From positions 124,001 through 188,000 of the forward strand of contig JAHPZA010000001.1 in NCBI GenBank assembly GCA_019058445.1: 64,000 nucleotides of DNA. The letters run 5' to 3'. Shown one piece after another: positions 18,331-28,222 of the stretch (within the stretch, counting starts at the first letter, position 1; each line of letters opens with the position of its first letter). Source of the DNA: Promethearchaeota archaeon (lineage in GTDB: Archaea; Asgardarchaeota; Lokiarchaeia; Sigyniarchaeales; SOKP01). The notes under the pieces are model-generated. The model saw only the letters and a list, made by a program, of their open reading frames with translations, ran no database searches and was not told the DNA's origin. A program made the position numbers and the translations under genes.

Positions 18331-18663
18331 TTATTTATAATCCTCCCTCGCAGGACTAAAAACTTCTACAACTTCAGCAGTTTCAAGCACTTTTGCGCCA
18401 TGTTTTTCCCACGAATCAAAAACATAGCTATCTCCTTCTTGAGCTAAAAATTCACCTCTAGTTTCAGTAACAAATTGGATTTTTCCAGACACTACGTACC
18501 CAATCTGATGGGCATCGTGATCATGGAGAGGAATTTCAGCGTTTTTTTCAAGATCAAAAAAACATAACATAACTGAATCATTATAAGTCATGGTTTTTCT
18601 AAAAATTCCGTCTAGCGCTTTGACTTTTTGGATATTGTCTTTATTTACGGGTCCTTTAATCAT
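18331..18663 (-). CDS. Cupin-domain protein
   Basis: A 110-residue single-domain cupin. The metal-binding residues of motif 1 are seen in HDHDAHQIGYVVSG (about residues 43-56), and motif 2 in the segment around DSYVFDSWEKHGAKV. Small cupins of this type bind a metal and a small ligand, or act as isomerases or sensors. The substrate cannot be told from sequence. It has its own promoter region shared with the long leader before nrdD. Confidence 0.85.
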   Translation of the reverse strand: MIKGPVNKDNIQKVKALDGIFRKTMTYNDSVMLCFFDLEKNAEIPLHDHDAHQIGYVVSGKIQFVTETRGEFLAQEGDSYVFDSWEKHGAKVLETAEVVEVFSPAREDYK

Positions 18664-19057
18664 TTATTTTTTACCTCTTACATCCATTTAATATTTTTTT
18701 TATTTAAATATATACAAGACTAATTCTTATAAAATTTTATAGTTAAAACTGAAAGGCGTTTTACTGACTAGCGACAGAAATCCCTAAGAAGAGAAATTAG
18801 AAAACTAGTTAACCCTCTAAATAAAAAAATCCTAAAATGATTAGGATTTCAAGAGGAAACTCTTTTACAAGAACATTGTTACATTAATAGGAAAAACTTA
18901 AATTAAAAATACAAATAAATTTTTATATTCATCGAAGAAAAATATAATGTAATTAACTGAAATATTATTCACATGAATTATCTAATTAGGTTGGGATTGC
19001 CGACAAAAATTCTTTATTTGTGAATCTTAAAGATAAGTTTATTTATAAAAAGATAAA
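18664..19057. other. Long intergenic region before nrdD with tandem hairpins
   Basis: This 394-base gap between the divergent cupin and nrdD genes has no convincing reading frame. It contains a perfect nine-pair hairpin (AAATCCTAA, 5-nt loop, TTAGGATTT, 18827-18849). One base later comes a five-pair hairpin with a GAAA tetraloop (AAGAG-GAAA-CTCTT, 18851-18864). A TATA-like stretch lies just before the nrdD start (about 19030-19046). The two hairpins could belong to a structured RNA, a terminator for an upstream transcript, or an nrdD leader. Confidence 0.4.
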
Positions 19058-21208
19058 ATGGAAACAAAAGATAATGGAAGGTTAAAAATGGTTTTTGTAG
19101 AACAAACGAGTGCACATAAAAAGAAAAGTAAATATCTAAAAAATTTATTACCTAGAGTGTTTAGAACGGAAGGGGATGTGGTTAAGTTTGATCCGTTAAA
19201 AATTGAAAATAGTATCATTAAAGAAACTGGTTTGGATAAAGAAAATGCTGATAGATTAACTGAAATCGTTGTGAGAAGGATCATATCATCAGGAATTCAA
19301 TTTCTCTCAGGACCCCATATTCGAGAAATAGTTTGCTCTGTTCTTTCAGAAGAACACTATGAGGACCAGAGAAAGTTATATACTCGAATTGGAATGCCTT
19401 TAATGGATTATGAAGCTATTTTAGACCAAGGCATAAATGAAAATGCTAATCAAGATATGAATCCTGAGAGTATCCATCACTGGGCTGCAAATCGAATCTC
19501 CGAAGAATATGCGCTTTTAAGGCTTTTAGATTCAGAAGAAGCTAAAGCTCATTTGTATGGTGATATCCATATCCATATGCTAAGATATTTCGATCTTCGT
19601 CCTTTCTGCCAGGAATGGGACCCTCGCATGATTCTCGAGCATGGTTTACCCCCTGTTGAAAGTTGGCCGCATTGTAGTAAATCGGCTCCTGCTGGAAGCT
19701 TGAGAGTGGCTGTAACTCATTTAGCAAAATGGTTAGGCATAATACAAGGGGAATTTTCAGGAGGACAAGGTTATGATTATATTACAACGTTTTTAGCTCC
19801 TTATGCGAGAGGAATTTCTGACAGGGAAATAGAACAATCAATGCAATGCTTAATTTTTGAAACTAACCAAATTTTTGCTGCAAGGGGTGGGCAAGTACCA
19901 TTTACTTCAATATCCTGTACTCCAACAGTACCAGAAGGGTTACTTGATATTTCAGCAATAGGACCTCATGGAAAAATAGTTGGATCTTATGGAGATTATA
20001 AAGATGAATGCCTACAGCTATTTGATGCATTAACGGATGTGTACATTAAAGGAGATCAAAATGGAAAACTTTTTGCTTTTCCAAAACATGAAATAAAAAT
20101 TAAAAAAGAATGGATAAATGATTTCGAACCGTCTTATTTGAAATTGATGGAAGAAGTGGCAACTATGGGTACTCCTTATTTCCTTAATATGTGTCCTGAC
20201 TGGATGCCTGATGAAATACATAGTCAATGTTGTAGAAAATTTCTCAGTGGAAATGAAATCATTAGTAAATGTATCCTTGATCCCGAAAAAAGAAAAGATG
20301 CAAATGTTTGGGAAAATTACGTGACTATTGGCTCTCTTCAAAGTGTAAGCTTAAATCTACCTAGATATGCCTATTTATCTCGAAATGAAGATGATTATTT
20401 GGAAATATTAGATGAAAAAATGGAATTATCTGCTAGAATTTTGATAAAAAAATGGAAGTTAATGGAAAAAAGATTACAATCAGGTCACCTCCCACTGTGC
20501 TGCGGAAAAATAAACGGAAAACCAATTTTTAATATAAACGATCAAAACCTCTCTATAGGTTTTACAGGATTAAATGAAGCCGTTAAAAGTTTAACTGGAG
20601 AAGAACTCCACGAAAGTAAAGATGCGTATAATTTGGGCAAAAAAATATTGGAATTCATGGTCGCAAAATGCAATACAATGACAGAAAGAGATGGATATTC
20701 ATATTCACTCTGGGAACAGCCCGCCGAGAGCAGTTCAGGACGCTTTGCTAAATTGGATTTGAAACATTTTCCTAAAAAAGCAATTCCTCAATCATCTGGT
20801 AAATCTGCTTATTACACAAATTCGGGTCATTTCAGATATGATGCTGATATTCCACTATCAGAAAGAATAAAAAAGCAAGGAGATTATCATCCAATCGTGA
20901 GTGGGGGTGTTATTACTCATATTTTTCTAGGAGAACAAAAACCAGACATAAATGGATTGTGGGAGCTTACAAAAAATATTTGTCTTAACACAAATACGGC
21001 ATATTTTGCATATTCTCCCGATTTTACATACTGTCCGCATTGTCGAAAGATGTTTCGAGGGGGAAGCTTTACCTGTTCTCAGTGTGGATCTCAGGACGCA
21101 AAAGTTTATTCGCGTATTACCGGATATTATAGTGAAGTTAATAGATATAATGCTGGAAAGAGAGCAGAATGGGAAACCCGAAAACGACAAAATATAGTTC
21201 ATATATAA
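19058..21208 (+). CDS. nrdD: Anaerobic (class III) ribonucleoside-triphosphate reductase
   Basis: A 716-residue enzyme that reduces ribonucleotides to deoxyribonucleotides under anaerobic conditions using a glycyl radical. An N-terminal ATP-cone (about residues 28-115) gives allosteric control. The barrel shows NrdD motifs such as HHWAANRISEEYALL and HCSKSAPAGS. The C-terminus has the zinc site CPHC...CSQC (659, 662, 673, 676) and RITGYYS, whose Gly689 is the likely radical site. No intein is present. Its activase nrdG lies 14 kb downstream beyond the accessory island, and a degraded copy of the last 150 or so codons lies at 32458-32940. Confidence 0.95.
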   Translation: METKDNGRLKMVFVEQTSAHKKKSKYLKNLLPRVFRTEGDVVKFDPLKIENSIIKETGLDKENADRLTEIVVRRIISSGIQFLSGPHIREIVCSVLSEEHYEDQRKLYTRIGMPLMDYEAILDQGINENANQDMNPESIHHWAANRISEEYALLRLLDSEEAKAHLYGDIHIHMLRYFDLRPFCQEWDPRMILEHGLPPVESWPHCSKSAPAGSLRVAVTHLAKWLGIIQGEFSGGQGYDYITTFLAPYARGISDREIEQSMQCLIFETNQIFAARGGQVPFTSISCTPTVPEGLLDISAIGPHGKIVGSYGDYKDECLQLFDALTDVYIKGDQNGKLFAFPKHEIKIKKEWINDFEPSYLKLMEEVATMGTPYFLNMCPDWMPDEIHSQCCRKFLSGNEIISKCILDPEKRKDANVWENYVTIGSLQSVSLNLPRYAYLSRNEDDYLEILDEKMELSARILIKKWKLMEKRLQSGHLPLCCGKINGKPIFNINDQNLSIGFTGLNEAVKSLTGEELHESKDAYNLGKKILEFMVAKCNTMTERDGYSYSLWEQPAESSSGRFAKLDLKHFPKKAIPQSSGKSAYYTNSGHFRYDADIPLSERIKKQGDYHPIVSGGVITHIFLGEQKPDINGLWELTKNICLNTNTAYFAYSPDFTYCPHCRKMFRGGSFTCSQCGSQDAKVYSRITGYYSEVNRYNAGKRAEWETRKRQNIVHI

Positions 21209-21457
21209 ATAACAAAATTTTATGCACTCTATCAATTTAAAAATCATTATATTTGAAATATTTGCATCATTAGTGAGAGATTTACTCTAGTTATATAACT
21301 TGAATGAAGATATAAATCCGAAAAAATAATATCAAGCAAATAACGAAAGACATTTTGAGATATTCACTAATAAAATTAATGATGAATTTAGAAAATTATT
21401 TAAGAAACTAAGACCTATGAACATAGGACAAAAGATTAAAGATGAGTAGATTTTTCA
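21209..21457. other. Junction between nrdD and the accessory island
   Basis: This A+T-rich stretch is the left edge of the island. It holds a short open segment on the plus strand (21330-21449) that encodes a charged, protein-like 39-residue string ending in KIKDE. It has no good start and a stop codon just upstream, so it may be a gene remnant. A CCTATG-AA-CATAGG inverted repeat lies near 21414-21427. No promoter can be fixed with confidence. Confidence 0.3.
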
Positions 21458-24400
21458 ATGAAACAAACAGAAAGATCATATTTTTCTTATTCAACAAAAT
21501 TAAAAATTGCTGCATATTGTAATAATACTTGCGCTTTTCCTTCATGTGGTAAAAAAGTTCTTAGTGGGAGGATTAAGGCAGAAGATCTCGAAAATGGATT
21601 TTCTAAAGGTGAATTTGCTCATATAGTTGGTGTATCTCCTCAAGGACCTAGGCGATCTCAAGATGTGTCTCTAGAGAGCATTAATGATGTTTCAAATGGG
21701 ATACTACTATGTGCAGAACACCATGCATTAATAGATGCAAATCCTAATGATTATCCTATAGAAACCTTAAGAAAATGGAAAAGGAATATTGAAGATAATT
21801 ATAAAAATCTTCTGTTTATCAGTGATTATGATTCATGGGATGTTGACATAAATAATTTAATTAAAACTTCTGAATTTATTCAATATTCCGAAGAATTAAA
21901 TAAATTTTTAAATAGTTCTGAGAATCTAATTGTGCACGTAGACGGCGAAATAGGAGTCGGGAAAAAAACTTTTGTAAAATATTGCTTTTCTCAATTACCT
22001 AAAAATCTGCAGAACGAAGTTATTATAATACAATCTAATGATTTTGATCTCTCAAATTTCTCATTGTTTAATAAAATGATTAAATCAAGATTCCTTATTT
22101 TGCTTGAGACTTCTCCAAATTATCTTAAAAAATTAGTTGATAGAATTAAACAAGTTAATCCAACTAGTTATAAAGTCATTTCGATTGGTTCGGGTGAATT
22201 AGTAACTAAAAAAATAAATGGAATTATAAAAAAATATACTTTAAACCGTTTAGATTCGAAAAGTTCAAGGAAATTAATCAGCCAATTAAGCAAAATTATT
22301 TCTCAGAATAATATAAAATATATTTTGGATTTGACAAAAGGAAATCCAGGAATTATTGCATCATTGGTCAAATATAATGAAAGAAAATATGATTTCACAG
22401 ATGATTCCATAATTTCTGAAATTTTCGAGAATTTCAATGAAAGAATTAAAAAAATGGGGATAGAGTTAATTCTAGTTAAAAAAATTATATTAGGTTTCTC
22501 AATCTTCTCTGAATTAGGATGGTATAAAGGATTATATAAGACATTATTTGAGAAAGGAAAATGGAGTTATGAATTTGAAGAGATACCTAACAAATTTTCC
22601 AAGATAATAAATGTTGATCTAGACAAGATTGACATTATTATTACAGAATTACTTGAACTAAAAGTTTTAGAAAGAAAAGGGAGATTTTTAACTTTATCTT
22701 TACCATGTTTATCAGGTCTTTTCATTCGTCAGACACAGGAGGTATTTCTCAAGTATTTTAAGCGAATTATGGATTTACAAGATCCACATTTATTACAAAA
22801 ATTTTTAAAACGATTAAAACAGTTTGCTTATGAAGAAGTCCTAATTTCATCAATTGTTAAGGAAATTCTCGATACTGGGTTATTATCAACTATAGACTGC
22901 CTAAATATTAATTTTTTTTCTACAATCCTCTTAAATCTTGCACAGCTTAATAATAAACTAGTGGCTGACCATCTTGAATTATTATTCAAGCATAAAAATC
23001 CACTAGAATTAAAAGAAATTTTAATCAATCGAAGAAACTTAATAACAGCTCTTGAGCATCTGATATGGTATCCAGAAACATTTAAGACGGGAATGGATAT
23101 TTTAATTAAACTAAGCATAGGTGAAAATGAAGACTGGGCTAATAATGCAACAGGATTAATACCTGAAAAATTTAGAGTATATTTACCTGGAACGTCAGCA
23201 AGTTTAGATTTGAGATTGAATTATTTATCTGAGTTTATTGCTAATTCAACTGAAGAGCATTTTTTTTTGATTCCAATGATTTTCAAATCTATTTTCTATC
23301 TAAATACTAGTTCTAGATTGATATACGCTGAGATACAATCATTTAAGCCAATACCAAAAGAATTCGTACCAAATCCAAAAGAATTGTCAAAGTATTTAAA
23401 TGAAACTTTTAAAATTTTTAAAAATCAATTTGAAAATGAAAAATTTGAAAAAGATGGATTAGAAATCATAAATAATAATTTGAAACTTTTTGTAGAACTA
23501 AACAAGTTTGAAGAAATTAAATCAATATGGAATAAAATAATAAGTAAAGATAGAGATTTTAAAATCAGATTAATAAATTTTTTCGAATATCGATTCAAGA
23601 ATGATACAATCTATCCAGATATTAAAGAGTATATAAACAAATTAAAAGAAGATTTTTCCCTACTTGATTCAATTAAAGAGTTTTCTTGGAAAAGCCCATT
23701 AGATTTTAAAGAAGAAGATATGAAATCCAAATCTCTTGAAGTAAAAAAAGTATTATCTAGTTTAGAAAAGGAAGAAATTCAAGAGATTCTAGAATGGTTA
23801 ATGAAAAATTCTGGTGATTTTGTCATACAAATTGGAATTTTGTTATCATTGGACAAAGATTGGATTGATCAATATGAAGATGTATTAGAAAGCTTTCTAA
23901 AATTAAAGGAAAATAGGGAATTTGATTTCTTTCTTGCGGTCTCTTATAACATTAGAATTAAGGACCAAGAAAGGTGGAGATCTATATTAAAAAAAATTGA
24001 AGCAAATGAAGGACTTTCACATGATTACTTTAGATTGTTAAGAGCAACTCCAATTCTCGATGATTGGGTTGTAAATAAAATAGTTGATTTAGCTGAACAT
24101 GATTTCCTAAATGAAAGTGATTTATATCAATTTTCATGTTTAGAAAATGTAATTGAATTGGATGAAAACTTGTTTAAAAAAATAATGAGAATCTATTATA
24201 ATAGATTTCCTAATGTAATTTCTGTTAAGCCTCAACAATGGAATGATAATTTATTCTTAATAAAACGATATATTGAAAAAAATCCCAATTTTATCAAAAG
24301 AAATGTTGAAGATCTATTAAAAATTCTTTTAAATTTTGAGTGTCATGAAGTTGAGATTGGTGATAAATTTTCAAGCCTTTGGTTAGAAATTATTCTTATA

Positions 24401-25009
24401 ATTATTAAAGAATGTCCGGGAACAATTAAGGAAATAAGAAAAAAAATAATTAGTTTAATTCCTAGCAAATATTTACCAATGGATTTTGACAAAACAACTA
24501 TTAACACTCTATTTATCAATTTTTATGAAATAGAAGCAGAAGATACCTGGGAAGATTTTAAAATTTTATTTAAATCCAAATCAATTGATTATGTAGAGTT
24601 TTATTTCAACCTCTTATTTCTAAAATTAGTGCCTATCAATAAAATTTTAGAATTATGTGAGGAAAATGTAGAAAAAAATCCTTTAATTCTTGTTAAAATT
24701 GTAGGAGAGGATATCCAATCTCAAAAAGGTCAAGATCTTGTTCGTGAAATTTGGTATAACTACTCGAATATTAGCAATCTTTCTTTTGAAATATATTCTA
24801 ATTATACTTCTGGTGTCAAAATATTCTCACCTGGTGAAAGCGCTAAAATTCAAGAATTTCAATTAAAAAGACTTGAGGAGTGGCTTGAAAAAGAAAAAAA
24901 AATGGAAAAAACTAGAGAAAAAATGACGATATTAATAAATGAATTGAAAAGATTAATCTCGAGGGATGAAATACACGCAAAACAGAATGATGAAGAAACA
25001 AAAATTTAG
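21458..25009 (+). CDS. HNH endonuclease-STAND-like ATPase fusion, candidate defence protein
   Basis: An 1183-residue protein. Residues 15-120 are an HNH nuclease domain: zinc-type Cys21, Cys25, Cys30, the catalytic-type AHI at 54-56, and LLCAEHHALID (83-93). A P-loop ATPase follows: Walker A GEIGVGKKT (163-171), Walker B-like RFLILLETS (211-219), a KVISIGSGE sensor strand and KGNPGI, which matches the GxP of STAND ATPases. The remaining 800 or so residues are predicted helical, probably a repeat sensor. The architecture resembles signal-sensing prokaryotic immune proteins, where target binding triggers a nuclease. The nuclease-like gene that follows overlaps it by 44 bases. Confidence 0.82.
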   Translation: MKQTERSYFSYSTKLKIAAYCNNTCAFPSCGKKVLSGRIKAEDLENGFSKGEFAHIVGVSPQGPRRSQDVSLESINDVSNGILLCAEHHALIDANPNDYPIETLRKWKRNIEDNYKNLLFISDYDSWDVDINNLIKTSEFIQYSEELNKFLNSSENLIVHVDGEIGVGKKTFVKYCFSQLPKNLQNEVIIIQSNDFDLSNFSLFNKMIKSRFLILLETSPNYLKKLVDRIKQVNPTSYKVISIGSGELVTKKINGIIKKYTLNRLDSKSSRKLISQLSKIISQNNIKYILDLTKGNPGIIASLVKYNERKYDFTDDSIISEIFENFNERIKKMGIELILVKKIILGFSIFSELGWYKGLYKTLFEKGKWSYEFEEIPNKFSKIINVDLDKIDIIITELLELKVLERKGRFLTLSLPCLSGLFIRQTQEVFLKYFKRIMDLQDPHLLQKFLKRLKQFAYEEVLISSIVKEILDTGLLSTIDCLNINFFSTILLNLAQLNNKLVADHLELLFKHKNPLELKEILINRRNLITALEHLIWYPETFKTGMDILIKLSIGENEDWANNATGLIPEKFRVYLPGTSASLDLRLNYLSEFIANSTEEHFFLIPMIFKSIFYLNTSSRLIYAEIQSFKPIPKEFVPNPKELSKYLNETFKIFKNQFENEKFEKDGLEIINNNLKLFVELNKFEEIKSIWNKIISKDRDFKIRLINFFEYRFKNDTIYPDIKEYINKLKEDFSLLDSIKEFSWKSPLDFKEEDMKSKSLEVKKVLSSLEKEEIQEILEWLMKNSGDFVIQIGILLSLDKDWIDQYEDVLESFLKLKENREFDFFLAVSYNIRIKDQERWRSILKKIEANEGLSHDYFRLLRATPILDDWVVNKIVDLAEHDFLNESDLYQFSCLENVIELDENLFKKIMRIYYNRFPNVISVKPQQWNDNLFLIKRYIEKNPNFIKRNVEDLLKILLNFECHEVEIGDKFSSLWLEIILIIIKECPGTIKEIRKKIISLIPSKYLPMDFDKTTINTLFINFYEIEAEDTWEDFKILFKSKSIDYVEFYFNLLFLKLVPINKILELCEENVEKNPLILVKIVGEDIQSQKGQDLVREIWYNYSNISNLSFEIYSNYTSGVKIFSPGESAKIQEFQLKRLEEWLEKEKKMEKTREKMTILINELKRLISRDEIHAKQNDEETKI

Positions 25010-26261
25010 CGAATTGATTCCAAAATTCGATAATTGTTATATTCCTTTTAGATCAAACCTTGAAATTAAGATAGATCAAATTCATTTTAGAAAAAAAGGA
25101 CAAGATGAATGGTCATATTTTTCTAAATTATTCAGTTATGAAGATGATTATAATCATATAGTTGAAATTAATAACGAAATTGATGAAAATCTAATAATTA
25201 TCTACTATAAATCACTTGATCCTATAAAGTTTTCGTCAGAATTTGTCCAACTTCGAGTTATTATAAATAATGAGATTTATAGATGTATGTGCTCAATAGA
25301 ATGGATAAAAATTGAAGATGATTTACTTCCAAAGATCGTAATTAATTCAAATTTAGGATTTAAAAAGGAAAGAATTACCTGCCTATGTCTAAAATTAAAC
25401 GACAATTGTTTGAAATTCCTTAAACAATTTAACCAATTAATTGAAACTCAAAATATTACAGATTTGACTGATATTCGTGGAATTAATATTAAAAATTATG
25501 ATATCGCAATTGTAAATATCAAATTCTTAGATGATATAAATTTATACTTGAGATTTCTAAAGAATATTGGACAAATATACATCTCTGATGACATTGGAAA
25601 ATTATCAGAAAATTGTCTCAATATCAACAAACACAATTCATCTTATTCCTTTCATTATCGTATATCTGAATTTTTAAAAATAAAATGTTTAAACATTGAG
25701 AAAAATGATAAAGTCGATTTTTGGGAACAAAATAAAGATGAATCCGAGAGATTTTGGCAAAAATACTTACAAAAGCATACTGATATCTTTTCCTCTGCTC
25801 TAAACTATACTATGGAATTTATCTGTGATGAAGGATCTGTAAGAGGGCAAGATATATATGGAAAGGGAGAAAAAAGAATAGATTTTCTATATAAAGGAAA
25901 TGATAATAATGCTATTCTAATCGAAATAAAAGGACCAAAAACTCAATTAATTATGAATATGGAATATCGTGAAGGAATATATCCTCCCACAACTGATTTA
26001 TCAGCTTCAGTCCTTCAGGTAATGGATTATAAGAAAATACTAATCGAAAATTATAATGAAATTAAAAAAAGATGTGATTGTGATGGTTTAAAGACAGACA
26101 TCATTAAATGTTATGTTATAATTGGAAACTTAGAAGATTTAAAAGAGGAACAAGAAAAAAGTTTTTCTTATTTTAAAGAAGTCGTAAACCCATATGTGGA
26201 GATAATCACCTTTGATGATCTTTTTGATAAATATAAAAAAAGCTATTTAATGGTCATTTAA
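24966..26261 (+). CDS. Shedu-like (DUF4263) PD-(D/E)xK nuclease
   Basis: A 431-residue protein. The C-terminal half matches the SduA/DUF4263 nuclease pattern: ERFWQKYLQKH (261-271), catalytic Asp306 in KRIDFLY, E320-x-K322 in LIEIKGP, then an Arg-containing stretch and a helix with Gln351 and Tyr355 (VLQVMDY). The N-terminal 250 residues are unfamiliar and may be a sensor. Shedu nucleases protect bacteria from phage. The reading frame overlaps the 3' end of the HNH-STAND gene (ATG at 24966, or 24987 and 24990), a sign of translational coupling, so the two likely act together. Family assignment is by motif only. Confidence 0.8.
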   Translation: MKYTQNRMMKKQKFSELIPKFDNCYIPFRSNLEIKIDQIHFRKKGQDEWSYFSKLFSYEDDYNHIVEINNEIDENLIIIYYKSLDPIKFSSEFVQLRVIINNEIYRCMCSIEWIKIEDDLLPKIVINSNLGFKKERITCLCLKLNDNCLKFLKQFNQLIETQNITDLTDIRGINIKNYDIAIVNIKFLDDINLYLRFLKNIGQIYISDDIGKLSENCLNINKHNSSYSFHYRISEFLKIKCLNIEKNDKVDFWEQNKDESERFWQKYLQKHTDIFSSALNYTMEFICDEGSVRGQDIYGKGEKRIDFLYKGNDNNAILIEIKGPKTQLIMNMEYREGIYPPTTDLSASVLQVMDYKKILIENYNEIKKRCDCDGLKTDIIKCYVIIGNLEDLKEEQEKSFSYFKEVVNPYVEIITFDDLFDKYKKSYLMVI

Positions 26262-26323
26262 TTACAAATTATCTTTTTGGATTATGGAAAATATATAAAA
26301 ATGAGTTTGGAATACTTAAAAAT

Positions 26324-28222
26324 TTATTTATTGTCTTTTATGAAAGTTTGAAGATCTATAAAGAAATTGAAATTATCGCTTGTAATATTAGTTTTAAGTG
26401 TTTCTACTTCTTTATAAGTAACTGTCTCTGCTTCAGTATTATTTCTTTTCTTACAAACAAATTTCCCATCTTCCTGTTCTACAAGAATTGGTTCCCTTGT
26501 TTGCTTAATAGCAACAATCAAAATGATTTTTTCTATATCGAAATCATCTATCAATTTTATCTCTTTACATTTAATAAAATCCTTTTTTGGTTCTGTAAAT
26601 TTCCTTAATACTTTCTTAATTTGTTTAATTTTTTCCTCTAATCCATCAATTCCGACAATCTTTTTTGGATCATCATCTGTAATACCAATAATTAATAAGC
26701 CACCATCATAATTGGCAAAACTTGTTACTTGATTGCAGAATTTAATTTTAGCCCTCTTTTTTTCTGATTTGCTGGATTTTTCCCAAAAGTCAAGTGTTTG
26801 CTTAAAGTCCCATAAATCATTTTCAATGCGGTTAGGTTCTATAGCTTTTTTTATAAAAAGAATTAAAGCTTCTTCATTATATAAAAAGGTTTGTTGCAGT
26901 CTATATTTGTTAATATCTAAATCTAATTCTTCATAAATTTCTTCAAAATCTTCTTCAAGAATTTTGTTCACAATGGATTTAGTGTTTTCTTTTTGAATTA
27001 AATATACAGAGCATTCCTCTTCATTTTCGTATAAAAATTCTCTAGAATGCGTAGTTATAAAAATCTGATTAGATTTTGATTCTTGAAGGAATTTATCCCT
27101 TAACTTAATTTCTAATCCAGGATGTAAATGAAGCCCAGGTTCTTCTATACATAGTATATTATCTTGCCCAATTTCCATGATATAAGCAATAAAGTGTGCT
27201 ATGTTAAGTATACCAGCACCCATATTGTCCAAATTCAATTCTATGTTTAAATCATTTTCTTTTAAAATTAATATAGTATAATCATTTTCGATCACTTCTT
27301 GCCTTAGTATATCAATTTCAGGAATAAATTCTAATAATTGCTTATTAAGTTTTGAGTTCCAATCATGTTCATTGGTAACCAATTTCTTATATATTATAGT
27401 AACTAAATTACTTCCTACCGGATCCAGACTTAAGCGAGTGGCCCCTGAGGTCTCAGCCCTTGGATTAAATCTACGTTTATCTGGAATAATATGGATATTT
27501 TCAAAAAATTTAATTAATTCTTTAGCTATAAATGGAATAGGGGGATAATTTTCAAGATTCAAATGTTCTTCTAAAATTTGTTTTATATATCGAATTCCAC
27601 CAGTTCTTATATTTGCAAAATAATTTTTTAGAAATACTCTATCAATTGAAACATTTTGTTTTTGAATAGCTTTAGGATTATATACTGAGTTTTGAAAATT
27701 ATCATTATCAAGTCTTTTAAAATGGAACAAATCTTGATAGTTATTATCCATATGTAAAATTTGAATTCTTTCAATATATAAAGCCTTTCCAATATCGTAC
27801 TTTTTCAAAAAAATTTTAATTTTATTGAAATATTCATTTGATTTAAGCCAGTCTAAAGCGACTTTTGTGTCATTCCAATTAAATTCTTGAAATTTTGGAT
27901 CATTTTTCCTTGTATAATCAAAAACTCTATTTAAAAAATTTCGAGTGATAAGTTCCAATATAATTTTATTTCTAAACTCTGATGTTAGGGAAAAAATTAG
28001 ATTAAGTTCTAATGGTAGTGTTTCGTCTCCATCATAATATTGTTCTCTATTTACTTTTCTTTCTGAATAAGAATCTTGGAGTATCTTAAATATTTTAAAT
28101 AAATTTGATTTACCTGAACTATTTTTTCCTATTATAACATTGTAATCTTTAAAATCCTCAAATTTAGCATCTTTATAACTCAAGAAATTTTTGATTTCTA
28201 TTCCTGAAAGCTTAATATTCAA
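26324..28222 (-). CDS. SMC/OLD-type ATPase fused to a Schlafen/AlbA_2 domain
   Basis: A 632-residue protein on the opposite strand to its neighbours. Residues 1-420 are an ABC-type ATPase of the OLD/AAA_15 kind: N-terminal FLSY strand, Walker A GKNSSGKS (32-39), a signature-like DNMGAGILN (332-340), Walker B ILCIEE (356-361) and H-loop TTHS (390-393). Instead of the TOPRIM nuclease of OLD proteins, residues 465-605 resemble the Schlafen AlbA_2 domain (SFANYDGGLLIIGI, then DGKFVCKKRNNTEAET). AlbA_2 domains bind or cut nucleic acid. A defence or repair role is inferred from domains and from the flanking nucleases. Confidence 0.8.
   Translation of the reverse strand: MNIKLSGIEIKNFLSYKDAKFEDFKDYNVIIGKNSSGKSNLFKIFKILQDSYSERKVNREQYYDGDETLPLELNLIFSLTSEFRNKIILELITRNFLNRVFDYTRKNDPKFQEFNWNDTKVALDWLKSNEYFNKIKIFLKKYDIGKALYIERIQILHMDNNYQDLFHFKRLDNDNFQNSVYNPKAIQKQNVSIDRVFLKNYFANIRTGGIRYIKQILEEHLNLENYPPIPFIAKELIKFFENIHIIPDKRRFNPRAETSGATRLSLDPVGSNLVTIIYKKLVTNEHDWNSKLNKQLLEFIPEIDILRQEVIENDYTILILKENDLNIELNLDNMGAGILNIAHFIAYIMEIGQDNILCIEEPGLHLHPGLEIKLRDKFLQESKSNQIFITTHSREFLYENEEECSVYLIQKENTKSIVNKILEEDFEEIYEELDLDINKYRLQQTFLYNEEALILFIKKAIEPNRIENDLWDFKQTLDFWEKSSKSEKKRAKIKFCNQVTSFANYDGGLLIIGITDDDPKKIVGIDGLEEKIKQIKKVLRKFTEPKKDFIKCKEIKLIDDFDIEKIILIVAIKQTREPILVEQEDGKFVCKKRNNTEAETVTYKEVETLKTNITSDNFNFFIDLQTFIKDNK

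Noticed and set aside
20952-21197. Overlapping alternative-frame proteins inside nrdD
   Set aside because: They lie fully within the conserved C-terminal domain of NrdD and lack any family resemblance.
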